Shown piece by piece: positions 53,678 through 61,360 of a stretch of DNA of 64,000 nt. The notes under the pieces were generated by a model. That model had not been told where the DNA came from. It worked only from the letters and a program-made list of their open reading frames with translations, and searched no databases. Source of the stretch: Sphingobacterium siyangense. GTDB taxonomy: Bacteria > Bacteroidota > Bacteroidia > Sphingobacteriales > Sphingobacteriaceae. The position numbers and the translations under genes were made by a program. Positions within the stretch are counted from its first letter, which is position 1; every line of letters begins with the position of its first letter. Where the stretch lies: NCBI RefSeq assembly GCF_007830445.1, contig NZ_VLKR01000028.1, positions 1 through 64,000 on the forward strand, in the 5' to 3' direction.

Positions 53678-53982
53678 GAGGTCAATTGATTAAAGTGAAG
53701 ACTAAATTCCTGCCGGAAAAACTTAAAAGGCTGCCAAAGCATTTCCTGAAGCCAAAAGCAGCAATAAATAGCCGCTAGACCAGCAAGTATACCAAAGAGC
53801 AGCAAGGAGAGGGTACCAAGATCCAATACCCCAGCTGTCGGATCGATTGCTTGTAGCAAGAATCCCGATAAAATAAAAAATAAAAGAAGACAGGCCAGTA
53901 CGATGCCAAGCAGCCGCCTTCCCGTTAAAGGCCAATAGATATCCTCGATATCGGAGACCATTTGTTTTTGTACATATTCCAT
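53596..53982 (-). CDS. Three-TM membrane protein, holin-like
   Basis: A 128-residue protein with three predicted membrane helices (about 24-43, 55-78 and 104-127) joined by short polar loops; the loop before the third helix is FKFFRQEFSLHFNQLTSW. Size and helix number fit class I holins, but many small membrane proteins look alike. The last 27 codons overlap the amidase gene in another frame, and this overlap is nearly identical in the decayed copy. It starts 17 bases after the DUF6266-like gene. No family recognised; the name reflects position next to an endolysin-like and a spanin-like gene. Confidence 0.6.
   Translation of the reverse strand: MEYVQKQMVSDIEDIYWPLTGRRLLGIVLACLLLFFILSGFLLQAIDPTAGVLDLGTLSLLLFGILAGLAAIYCCFWLQEMLWQPFKFFRQEFSLHFNQLTSWQQCIIYFSVFFLSLFSFLAVLAMLL
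53617..53716. repeat. Near-identical duplicate block, copy B
   Basis: Partner of the block at 30061-30160, in the intact cassette. Same orientation, same position within the genes. Two overlapping reading frames constrain most of it, so high identity may reflect selection, gene conversion, or both. Confidence 0.8.
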
Positions 53983-53999
53983 TTTACTTTTTTAAAAAA

Positions 54000-54548
54000 T
54001 TATTTAATCAGATAAGTCCCTAGATACTGGCTCCGTGCATACTTTATACCATCTCTTTCGCAGCAGACAATATAAAGCAAGAGCTCTTTTCCGAGCAGTG
54101 AAGGAGGGATATCCAAGGCGACCTGTTTCTCGCTGCGCAAGGCTAGGCGCTGACTTCGGATCGCCACACCTTCTTTCACCTGATATGCGATCAGTTTGAC
54201 ATGATCATCCCAGGCACAAAATGAGGAAAAACTATCGTAACTGACCAGTATCCGCCCAGTTTCCTCGACTATATCTGAGACCAACACCCCAGGCAACGTA
54301 CCGTCGCTGAGCCATACTTTTTCGGGATCCACAAAAGGCCCCCCTTCCTCTTCAGCAATGGCCATGTTAAGTACATGTGAAAGGGCGAGGTTAAAGGGAT
54401 ATACCAGTCTTTTTTTTCGTTTGGCTAGAAATTTATATCCATCAGCCAGAATCGATTTCAGCGGTGACAAAAAACTCATTGCCAGCGCAAAACGTTTCTG
54501 CTGGTCAAGTTGGGCAGCAGACCGTTTCTTATTTGATTTTTTCTTCAT
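54000..54548 (-). CDS. DUF6266-like protein, shortened N-terminus
   Basis: A 182-residue protein without signal peptide. The N-terminus is very basic (MKKKSNKKRSAAQLDQQKRF). From FALAMSFLSPLKSILADGYK onward it follows the layout of the DUF6266 protein next door: a helix ending in a Gly-Lys/Phe turn, a NLALSHVLNMAI helix, then a beta-rich half ending SQYLGTYLIK (compare SSYLGLIQLI). It lacks the Gly-rich N-terminal GISGKTGSVIGSSWK block of typical members. Divergent duplicate of the neighbour is the simplest view. Function unknown. Confidence 0.6.
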   Translation of the reverse strand: MKKKSNKKRSAAQLDQQKRFALAMSFLSPLKSILADGYKFLAKRKKRLVYPFNLALSHVLNMAIAEEEGGPFVDPEKVWLSDGTLPGVLVSDIVEETGRILVSYDSFSSFCAWDDHVKLIAYQVKEGVAIRSQRLALRSEKQVALDIPPSLLGKELLLYIVCCERDGIKYARSQYLGTYLIK

Positions 54549-54565
54549 AATAGAAAAAAATAGAG

Positions 54566-54596
54566 GGGAATATCATCCATAGCGGACGATATTCCC
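54566..54596 (-). terminator. Terminator between the DUF6266 genes
   Basis: A 9-bp stem (GGGAATATC / GATATTCCC) with a 13-base loop is followed on the minus strand by CCTCTATTTTTTT. It would stop or reduce transcription from the first DUF6266 gene into the second and the lysis-like cassette. Confidence 0.65.
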
Positions 54597-54605
54597 TATG
54601 AATAA

Positions 54606-55250
54606 CTAAATGAGCTGTATCAGCCCCAAATAACTACTTTTGGATACGCGCTTTTTCTTGCGGTCGGCCATAAAGATCCACAGATGCGCCGAGCCACCGA
54701 GCAAATGTGCAGGCACTACAAAAGTCGTGGTACCTACCTGGCGGGTTGGCACGATAGAGGGTGCCAAAAACTCGTCCTGTTCGGGATGATACCCGATGAT
54801 GTACACACCGTCATCGTCTGCTGAGCCGTAGATGTCATTGTTGTTCGAATCCCAGGTGACCGTCATCTCTTCATCGGCGAAAGACGCACCTTGGGGCGGC
54901 CCCAGAAAAAAAGCTCCGTCGGCAATTCGGATTTTACTATAGTCCAGTGTAAAGCCCGGATAAGTACCCTGGATAGCCAAAGGCAGATTAAACTGAAACG
55001 CAGCATTGAGGGGTGTCTGCCGATCGGCTTTTTTCTGTCCGAATCCGACCTGCAGGTACGAATTGATGGGCATTAAAAAACGCATCAGCAATTTGAACTT
55101 TGCCTGCGTGATCAGCTGCTCCTGACTAGCCGGTTTATTACTCTTTTTATAAAGCCCTTTGAGGTAGTTGATACTCTTCCAGCTGGAGCCTATCACGGAG
55201 CCGGTCTTACCGCTTATACCTCCGTTTATTCCATTTACTATTGTTCCCAT
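54606..55250 (-). CDS. DUF6266 family protein
   Basis: A 214-residue protein of DUF6266: the N-terminal GTIVNGINGGISGKTGSVIG and GSSWKSINYLKGLYK blocks are characteristic of this Bacteroidota family as I remember it. It continues with a helix (QAKFKLLMRFLMPINSYLQVG) and a beta-rich C-terminal half. No signal peptide and no catalytic motif. The family has no known function and is often present in several copies per genome, near small membrane or wall-related genes. Here it heads a minus-strand group with the DUF6266-like gene and the lysis-like cassette. Confidence 0.78.
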   Translation of the reverse strand: MGTIVNGINGGISGKTGSVIGSSWKSINYLKGLYKKSNKPASQEQLITQAKFKLLMRFLMPINSYLQVGFGQKKADRQTPLNAAFQFNLPLAIQGTYPGFTLDYSKIRIADGAFFLGPPQGASFADEEMTVTWDSNNNDIYGSADDDGVYIIGYHPEQDEFLAPSIVPTRQVGTTTFVVPAHLLGGSAHLWIFMADRKKKRVSKSSYLGLIQLI

Positions 55251-55646
55251 TTTTCTGTTTTTTAAAAATTAAACCCTTGTCAGTGGCTAAGACATACCGG
55301 TATTTAAGCCTGACTCCACAAACGTAAAAACTTAAAAAACAAAAACATACAGCAACAAAAAGACTGACAGAACATTGGCAGGAGCAGTTCGGTAATTAGG
55401 CAGGGAGCTGGCAGGACAGCCCCCATATACCATCCTTTTTATACACTTGCACCCGACCAACACCCAAGCAAGTCCCGGCCCTGCTCGGGCTTTCCAGCAG
55501 TTTTCATGCGGTCCGCTTCGAGTCACACCCGAACAGATCCCGATGGCCACCCGAAGAAAACCCAAGGAACGGTCGAACAAAGGTAGGCGAAAGGTTGAAG
55601 ATGGGAAGGTGTTGGTCAGGTATTGCTCCGAAAGACAAAATAAAAA
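55251..55646. other. Intergenic region without clear genes
   Basis: About 400 bases upstream of the DUF6266 gene. Short open frames exist on both strands, but none has recognisable content or a good start. The composition changes near 55440-55560 to a GC-rich patch (around CCCGGCCCTGCTCGGGC), unlike the AT-rich flanks. I see no promoter that matches TAnnTTTG well. The patch may be a remnant of something else. Confidence 0.45.
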
Positions 55647-55668
55647 GGTCCTCCGAAAACGAAAGACC
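55647..55668 (-). terminator. Terminator after the HTH gene
   Basis: On the minus strand GGTCTTTCG pairs with CGGAGGACC (two G-U pairs) around a TTTT loop, followed by TTTTTATTTTG. It lies 29 bases after the stop at 55697. Confidence 0.7.
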
Positions 55669-55696
55669 CCAAAAATAATCTCAATCCATCCTGGAT

Positions 55697-56002
55697 TTAC
55701 AGATTCCAGTAGGCACGTTTAAACCGTTCTACGCTGGTCTGCCAAAACAGGCGTTTGCCATTTTCCTTACGTACCGTTCCGAGCATCCCCTTATGCTGGT
55801 ATCGGTATAAGGTTCTCTCGCTGATACCGACAAATTCCTGTACGTAAGCCGCATCCCACCAGACCGCAACGCCTTCATCAGGGATTTCATTCTTGATTTG
55901 CATTTTTTGCAATTTGCTGTACAGCATATGGAGGGCAAACAATATCGTAGCATCATTCCCTTTATGTGTATTTTTTCGTGTTTTATTCAAAATTATCTTC
56001 AT
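55697..56002 (-). CDS. HTH (MerR/excisionase-type) DNA-binding protein
   Basis: A 101-residue protein. The N-terminal 40 residues are hydrophilic and unassigned. The C-terminal half is an HTH_17-type winged helix: WWDAAYVQEFVGISERTLYRY, then HKGMLGTVRKENGKRLFW, a pattern common to Bacteroidota excisionase-like regulators. It starts 16 bases after the LytTR gene and ends at a terminator, so it is likely the last gene of that operon. It might be a mobile-element accessory protein, but no integrase is near, so a regulator is more likely. Confidence 0.8.
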   Translation of the reverse strand: MKIILNKTRKNTHKGNDATILFALHMLYSKLQKMQIKNEIPDEGVAVWWDAAYVQEFVGISERTLYRYQHKGMLGTVRKENGKRLFWQTSVERFKRAYWNL

Positions 56003-56018
56003 AAAATCAGTATTAACA

Positions 56019-56870
56019 TTACATCCTTTGACTCGTGTTCGTCATCTCTTTTCCCTCTCTGGCGATACCATGTATCTGAAACTTACCACTAATGGAATTC
56101 TGCTCAATCCACTGGTCAAAATATTGGTATTTTCCCTTTTCACCGCGGTTTATTTCTATACCAGGAAGGAATACATGATGGGCAGTCACCCCCAGCACGT
56201 GCTTGAGAGAAACCGCAACACTTCGGTGTACCTGTGCAAAACTCGCCTTGGGTAACAGGGCGAGCATATTACCGAACGATTCGTTGACTTCAACGAAAGT
56301 TTTATCATTCATCCATATTCTGGTCTGATTATTTTTTGCTTCAATATAACAGATCTCATCATAGTTTAGCCTCTTTTTTACAGCCCCCCGTTCCCCATAG
56401 AAAAAGCACTTATTATCATCATTCAAGTTATTTAAACCATAATGCTGAATTCTCTTTTTTGCTCTGTCCATAGCTTTATAAAAACGTTCCTGTTCGAAGG
56501 GCTTGAGAAAATAATCGGTTACCTCGTAGTGAAACATTTTGTCGCCTACTTCTCTATTCGTACTGCAAACAATCACCTGAAGATTTGCAATACCCGTGTT
56601 GCCCCGCTTGAGACTTTCCAGCTGCCCCAAAATATCCAGTCCCCCAACGATGGGCATCTCAATATCAAGAAATAGAATATCCAGTTTTAAGCGACGCAAG
56701 GCCACTAAGGCTTCCTTGGGATTGGTCGTCGCATACACACATTCGACACCATCTGTCAAGTCTACGTATCTTTTAAGATCATCTACAACATCAGGATCAT
56801 CATCCACAATACCCACACAGATTTTTTGGAGCCGTCCCTCCTGCTTTAATATTTTTTTTATTGTATCCAT
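56019..56870 (-). CDS. LytTR-family response regulator
   Basis: A 283-residue response regulator. The receiver (about 16-135) has the acidic pocket DDD (23-25), phosphoacceptor Asp69 in LFLDIEMP and the conserved Lys of YFLKPF. The LytTR DNA-binding domain (about 155-255) includes RLNYDEICYIEAKNNQTRIW and FAQVHRSVAVSLKHV. LytTR regulators of this kind pair with LytS/AgrC-type kinases; the kinase gene ends one base before this start codon, so the pair is translationally coupled. Confidence 0.93.
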   Translation of the reverse strand: MDTIKKILKQEGRLQKICVGIVDDDPDVVDDLKRYVDLTDGVECVYATTNPKEALVALRRLKLDILFLDIEMPIVGGLDILGQLESLKRGNTGIANLQVIVCSTNREVGDKMFHYEVTDYFLKPFEQERFYKAMDRAKKRIQHYGLNNLNDDNKCFFYGERGAVKKRLNYDEICYIEAKNNQTRIWMNDKTFVEVNESFGNMLALLPKASFAQVHRSVAVSLKHVLGVTAHHVFLPGIEINRGEKGKYQYFDQWIEQNSISGKFQIHGIAREGKEMTNTSQRM

Positions 56871-56871
56871 G

Positions 56872-57903
56872 TTAAAAATTTATATCCAAGTTCAAGTAAA
56901 ATATGCCGTCAGCCATTTGTTTTATTAAGGAAAATGCTTCGCCGTATTCCAGACGGAGCAATTTTGTCAATTGTTCTAAACCAGTGCCGCCTTCTTCAAA
57001 GATCCAGGCAGACTGTGATGAAACCTTATTGGTACAACTTATTGATACCCTCTCCATATCACTAAACACATAAATAATACTTTCAAAAGAGCTGTCGCTA
57101 TAATCGCCGTGTTTGACCATATTTTTATACAGGCTCAATAGCATCATGGGAATAATCGGATGGTTCCAGTCCTGAATATCCGACTGCAGATGAATGTGAT
57201 GCTCACCATACAGGCGCATCAGCTGCTTCAGATAAAAGAGCTCATCTTCCAATTTTCCCGATATATGCTGTCTAAAGTTCATCGTTCGCATAGCATAGGC
57301 TTCCAGACCAAAGAACAGTTCTATTCGGGTCAGAACTGCAGGTCGCTTTCGTACCAGACGGGTAAAGCTCTGTGTCAGATTGCCCATGAAATGAACGGCC
57401 CAGTTACGAAAAAGCCTTGCTTTCAGACTTTCTAGAGAATGTATTCTTTTCCATCCCAAATGCCTGAAAAGACCTGCACTGAGATTGTAAATGATCTCAA
57501 TAGCCAGAATTAAAATGCCTTTGAGCACAAAAGTCACATAGAAAGTAAATACGTCGATTCCAAAGTCTACCGCTCTGAACAATTTGGGGTTTTTGAGTAC
57601 TTTCCGGCTAAGCTCTGTCGGAAATTGATATAGCAGCAGAAAAACTGCCAGGGCTGTCAGCAAAAAATAACCGATCATGATGCCCATCCGTTGCAAGGTA
57701 AAACGCCTAAATAGCGCACGTCGCAACCAAGCTCGATTGGTATAGCTAATGCCCAACATAAAGGGAATCATTAGTATGATAACACATACATGCCCCCAGC
57801 CGAATTTATAGATATTGACTAGGCTAATCCAGGCAAAATAGCCACCCCAGAAAATAAAGTGAAATCGCACTGATAATGGTTTAAGAATACTGTCCTTGAT
57901 CAT
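56872..57903 (-). CDS. LytS/HPK-type sensor histidine kinase, divergent
   Basis: A 343-residue membrane protein. The first 145 residues contain four hydrophobic helices (about 14-32, 38-55, 72-92 and 118-140) with no large extracellular domain. The kinase core is divergent: VHFMGNL (His171) stands where LytS proteins have PHFLFN; YKNMVKHGD (about 259-267) matches the N box with Lys for Glu; EEGGTGLEQL (about 303-312) is the G box. Signal is probably sensed inside or near the membrane. It is coupled to the LytTR gene downstream. The changed H and N boxes leave activity uncertain. Confidence 0.8.
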   Translation of the reverse strand: MIKDSILKPLSVRFHFIFWGGYFAWISLVNIYKFGWGHVCVIILMIPFMLGISYTNRAWLRRALFRRFTLQRMGIMIGYFLLTALAVFLLLYQFPTELSRKVLKNPKLFRAVDFGIDVFTFYVTFVLKGILILAIEIIYNLSAGLFRHLGWKRIHSLESLKARLFRNWAVHFMGNLTQSFTRLVRKRPAVLTRIELFFGLEAYAMRTMNFRQHISGKLEDELFYLKQLMRLYGEHHIHLQSDIQDWNHPIIPMMLLSLYKNMVKHGDYSDSSFESIIYVFSDMERVSISCTNKVSSQSAWIFEEGGTGLEQLTKLLRLEYGEAFSLIKQMADGIFYLNLDINF

Positions 57904-58016
57904 AATTGGTTTAGGTAATAAAAAAAAAACAAATCCTTATTTTAATAAATAAATTATTTGAAGAGACAATTTATCAATTAAAGAAGATTTATACAACCTC
58001 AGTCAAAAAAACACGT

Positions 58017-59000
58017 TTAAACATTCAACCATATCTTTCTAAATTTTTGACAGGCTATTTCAAATTCCTTGGTTCCAATAACCACCGAACGACCAGTCGC
58101 CAGATCAAAGAGCATTCTTTTTTCCTGCACAACAAACGGTAGCCAAAGGTGTTGTAAAGGCATCTGCTCCTTCTTTATCAGCAGCTCATGATCAAAGACT
58201 GCCGACAGGCATTCCCATTGGATCAATTCTTCGGCAGCAAGGTCCCCCACAAGATCAAGGATATACTGCGTTGCAGGTTGGTAGTCGGACCTATTGTTCA
58301 CATATCGTCCTTCCTCTCCAAACCGAAGGGTAATTTGCCCGTTTACCATTGTCATGATGGCAGCTCTGATTGGTACCTTAGTCCAAAAGCTTAACGCAGC
58401 GATCCCCTCACGTAAAAGCAGCTCCGATTTATGCAGTCTGACCGGTACCCATCCCTTTGAGGCCTCACCTGCACTAAGCTGCCCATCGATAAAGAAAATC
58501 AGGTGGTAGTTTTTCCGAAGCACTTCCCTGAGCTTTAAGAGCGGATTGCCCTGATCAGCACGAATGAAGATTAATTCATTCTCGGTCGCTTCCCGGCCAA
58601 AGGAGAGCCGGAATTGCTTCCTGTAAATCTGTCCCTGCGCTTCAAAGACATCGGAACGCAATAATATGGCCAGCTTATGCCCCAGCAGCATCAATGCCCT
58701 TGCGATCAGGCCATATGGACCAATATGTAAACAGGCCCAGATGCGAGGCCCCGGATCGTTCCCAGGCCAGGCTTTGATCAGCTGCGCTAATAAATTGTCA
58801 TCTACCTGATAATGCTGCTGATTGGACCATTTCTGATGTATCCGCAGGGAACGGATAAGCCCCCCTGCATCCCGAATCAATTGCCAATGGTATAAGAGGG
58901 CTACAGCTTTGAGCGATCTGTACCAGCTGTGGCTATTCAGGGCTAATGTATCTGTCATTAAATCGGAGTTATGCCCCATATTTTGAGGTATATTGTTCAT
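58017..59000 (-). CDS. LpxL-like (LPLAT) acyltransferase, divergent
   Basis: A 327-residue protein resembling the lipid A acyltransferase-type LPLAT fold: ACLHIGPYGLIARALMLLG (His92), KLAILLRSDVF, then FFIDGQLSAGEASKGWVPVR and a C-terminal helical region. LpxL-type enzymes carry HxxxxD/E; here position +5 after His92 is Gly, so the catalytic acid is missing or shifted. No transmembrane anchor is evident. It lies 65 bases after a small peptide ORF and 113 bases before the kinase gene, all on the same strand. A role in acylating lipid or the peptide is inference. Confidence 0.62.
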   Translation of the reverse strand: MNNIPQNMGHNSDLMTDTLALNSHSWYRSLKAVALLYHWQLIRDAGGLIRSLRIHQKWSNQQHYQVDDNLLAQLIKAWPGNDPGPRIWACLHIGPYGLIARALMLLGHKLAILLRSDVFEAQGQIYRKQFRLSFGREATENELIFIRADQGNPLLKLREVLRKNYHLIFFIDGQLSAGEASKGWVPVRLHKSELLLREGIAALSFWTKVPIRAAIMTMVNGQITLRFGEEGRYVNNRSDYQPATQYILDLVGDLAAEELIQWECLSAVFDHELLIKKEQMPLQHLWLPFVVQEKRMLFDLATGRSVVIGTKEFEIACQKFRKIWLNV

Positions 59001-59065
59001 ACTTGTTCGACTAATTGGTTATCAAAAAAGGGTGTCCGGATCACCCATCAGTTTACTATTTGTGC

Positions 59066-59191
59066 TTAGAAGTAGTAGATATCACATTTTTCCTCTTCAG
59101 CATCGCCCAAGAGCTCTGCTGTTTCCGCATTGGAAAAGGTACAAAGTGCCTGGTTAGCCAAAAGCTGCAATTCTATAAAAAGCTGTTCCAT
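59066..59191 (-). CDS. Small acidic peptide, possible signal or RiPP precursor
   Basis: An ATG at 59191 opens a 41-residue frame: a helix-prone leader (MEQLFIELQLLANQALC), then an acidic stretch (ETAELLGDAEEEK) and a C-terminal CDIYYF. It is too short for a standard ORF filter. A GTG upstream in frame would extend it by about 14 residues. It sits directly before the LPLAT-like gene on the same strand and has the size and leader/core appearance of peptide precursors. No family recognised; it might also be a chance frame. Confidence 0.42.
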   Translation of the reverse strand: MEQLFIELQLLANQALCTFSNAETAELLGDAEEEKCDIYYF

Positions 59192-59530
59192 ATTGATTTC
59201 ATCTTTTTTGTATCCGTCCAGCACCAAACTTGCCCAGTTTGGTCACTTTGCTTTCGGGCCAGGAAAGCGAGGTGATCACGGTGGCGAATTTGGCAGAAAT
59301 GCAAGACATCAGCTTCATTTTTGGGTACATCGGTTGTGGATCAGGGTGAACCGCTAATTTTTTAGCCCGTTAAAATTCACCCTACTTCTAGACCTGTTCA
59401 CCATCTCCCCAGACCTATGCACACTTTTTTTTGATAATCTCGCTCGGTTTTATTAGAATACATTTTTCGATAGATTAAAACCAGTAAATCAAGCAGTTAA
59501 ACCAACCATTATTAGCTAAAGTTGATCTTT
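59192..59530. other. Divergent intergenic region
   Basis: 339 bases between the minus-strand peptide/LPLAT unit and the plus-strand AraC gene. A second minus-strand frame (59199-59318, 39 codons, starting MKLMSCISAKF) overlaps nothing but has no support beyond being open. The region should contain promoters for both directions; I found no convincing TAnnTTTG element. Confidence 0.45.
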
Positions 59531-60553
59531 ATGGAAAGAAGTTATGACTTTGTCCTGCCACAGGAATATGAGCCTGTTACCTCTCCGATACAGCGTCTGA
59601 CTTATCCTATTCGCAATGCCCAGGTACAGCATTGGCAATCGGTACATAACTGCATCTGCGAGCAGACTTTTGATGGCCGCTATGGCTATCTCTATTATTA
59701 TGAATTTTGGATGGAACATGAAGAAACCATCCCCATATATACCTCTATGGGCGACCTACATCTTACCTACCCTTTGCTAAGTGACTCCCCCTTAAGGCAA
59801 AGCCATTACACACAGGATTTTGCTATTGAATTTGCCAAAGGGCGGGGTGCTTATCTTTATCTTGCCAAAGGCGAATACCGATTAACCATTCCAAAAGGTC
59901 GTCACATCTTGGTGGGCTTTATTTTGGATGCCGGGCTTTTTCGGCCACCTGCCAACCGGCACTTCGGTTTTTTGGATCATCTGGTACAGGCCAAGAAGAA
60001 TCAGTCACCGCAGTCGGACAAGAGTGTTACCTTCCGTGTGGGCGATGTCACCAAGCAGCAGCTACAATTGCTTTTCAGCAAGATCAACCCCAATATGCTC
60101 GACAATGAGCATATGCTCTTAAAGCAGCTGATCTTTCTGATCCAGCTGAGCCGTTTTAAGATACAAGAGGATGGCAAGGAAGAACTGATTGAGCAGGCGC
60201 GGAATTTACTGCAGATAATGATTTTGCACCAGGGGGCGCAGGTTCGGTTATCTGATATAGCTGGAGTACTGAGGAAGTCCAGAGATTATATCAACGAAGA
60301 ACATAAAAAAAAGTATAAGTGCACATTTCATGATTATCGGAATCAGCTGCTATTGCATCAAATTGCTTCCACTATCGTGGGCAATGAGAAATTGGCTACT
60401 ACGGCCGAAGAGTGTGGATTTAGCAGTGTTATTGAACTCAACAAATTTATCAAAAACCAGACAGGACTTACTCCGGGATCTTTTAAGCAACAGCAGGAAA
60501 ATGCTAGCAATGACCCCTTATCTGCCCGAGGTGCTCAAGAACCGCCTTCCTAA
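59531..60553 (+). CDS. AraC family transcriptional regulator
   Basis: A 340-residue regulator. The N-terminal 200 residues are a beta-rich sensing region (YLYYYEFWMEHEETIPIYT) that I cannot assign. The C-terminal 100 residues form an AraC-type two-helix-turn-helix domain: QVRLSDIAGVLRKSRDYINE, then KYKCTFHDYRNQLLLHQIA and TTAEECGFSSVIELNKFIKN-QTGLTPG. The ATG at 59531 is chosen over a TTG nine bases earlier. It is followed by the MauE-like and DUF6520 genes on the same strand and may regulate them. Confidence 0.87.
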   Translation: MERSYDFVLPQEYEPVTSPIQRLTYPIRNAQVQHWQSVHNCICEQTFDGRYGYLYYYEFWMEHEETIPIYTSMGDLHLTYPLLSDSPLRQSHYTQDFAIEFAKGRGAYLYLAKGEYRLTIPKGRHILVGFILDAGLFRPPANRHFGFLDHLVQAKKNQSPQSDKSVTFRVGDVTKQQLQLLFSKINPNMLDNEHMLLKQLIFLIQLSRFKIQEDGKEELIEQARNLLQIMILHQGAQVRLSDIAGVLRKSRDYINEEHKKKYKCTFHDYRNQLLLHQIASTIVGNEKLATTAEECGFSSVIELNKFIKNQTGLTPGSFKQQQENASNDPLSARGAQEPPS

Positions 60554-60661
60554 CCAATCCTGTTTTCTGCCAATTGATCGCTTGTTTTCTGCTTAACGCT
60601 CGGCTTTTTATCGCTGTAATTTAGCATTGTAAAACTTAGTAAACGGTTAACAAAAACGGCA

Positions 60662-61219
60662 ATGGAACAAAACGGAAACTATATACAACATGATGGAACT
60701 GGGGTGGCAGGTACAGTTTCCAAAAAAGCTAAGCAATCAAAATGGCAAACCTATATGGAGTGGTATATTCTGATCGCATTAGTCATGCTGATCCTATTAC
60801 TTTTCTTCACTGGACTTGGAAAAGTATTTAACCATGCAGCATTTGTGAGTCAACTTCACAAACAGCCTCTTCCGCAATGGTCGATGTCCATTTTGAGCTA
60901 TTTGCTTCCGATGTTGGAGCTGGGGACTGTCCTCCTGATGTGTATTCCACAGGTAAGGATATGGGGCTTGGGGCTAGCTATTTTATTAATGACAGCCTAT
61001 TCGATCTATGCCTATTTGGCTTATATCGAAATCTATGGTTATGTGCCCTGTGCCTGCGGAAAAGTATTTGAGAAAATGAGCTGGAAACAACATTTTCAAT
61101 TCAATCTGGCGGTTACTTTACTTGCGGCACCGGCATGGCTGATGGAATACAAACTAAAAAAAGCAATAAAAACTATGCATAGCGAATCCCGACGGGGATT
61201 CGACCAGCAGGAAAGGTAG
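60662..61219 (+). CDS. MauE/DoxX-like redox-associated membrane protein
   Basis: A 185-residue protein with a hydrophilic N-terminus (1-32) and four membrane helices (about 34-52, 75-95, 98-118, 137-155). The segment YGYVPCACGKVFEKMSWKQHFQFN fits MauE-type proteins, which carry a Cys-x-Cys near the third helix end and a conserved His-Asn helix. Family members act in disulfide or cofactor maturation of periplasmic proteins. It is encoded 141 bases before a secreted Cys-containing DUF6520 protein, which could be its substrate. Confidence 0.82.
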   Translation: MEQNGNYIQHDGTGVAGTVSKKAKQSKWQTYMEWYILIALVMLILLLFFTGLGKVFNHAAFVSQLHKQPLPQWSMSILSYLLPMLELGTVLLMCIPQVRIWGLGLAILLMTAYSIYAYLAYIEIYGYVPCACGKVFEKMSWKQHFQFNLAVTLLAAPAWLMEYKLKKAIKTMHSESRRGFDQQER

Positions 61220-61360
61220 TCAATAGTTGAGCGATATCTTCTTTCGGGATTGCGACAATTCAGATATATCGATAAACCTACGACAAGGCAAGTCGCCGAG
61301 ACAGGATAATGAAGGATTAGAAACTACCGCCTGCATTTATAAACTATAAATATCAACAAC

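Noticed and set aside
59199..59318. 39-codon minus-strand frame upstream of the small peptide
   Set aside because: No ribosome binding site, no family features and a different frame from the peptide; too weak to list as a gene.
59015..59357. Two overlapping plus-strand frames of 75-86 codons
   Set aside because: They are antisense to the small peptide ORF region and have Cys/Phe-rich chance composition; no family features.
61183..61202. Inverted repeat CGAATCCC / GGGATTCG as a terminator
   Set aside because: It lies within the end of the MauE-like coding region, has no T run and is probably chance.
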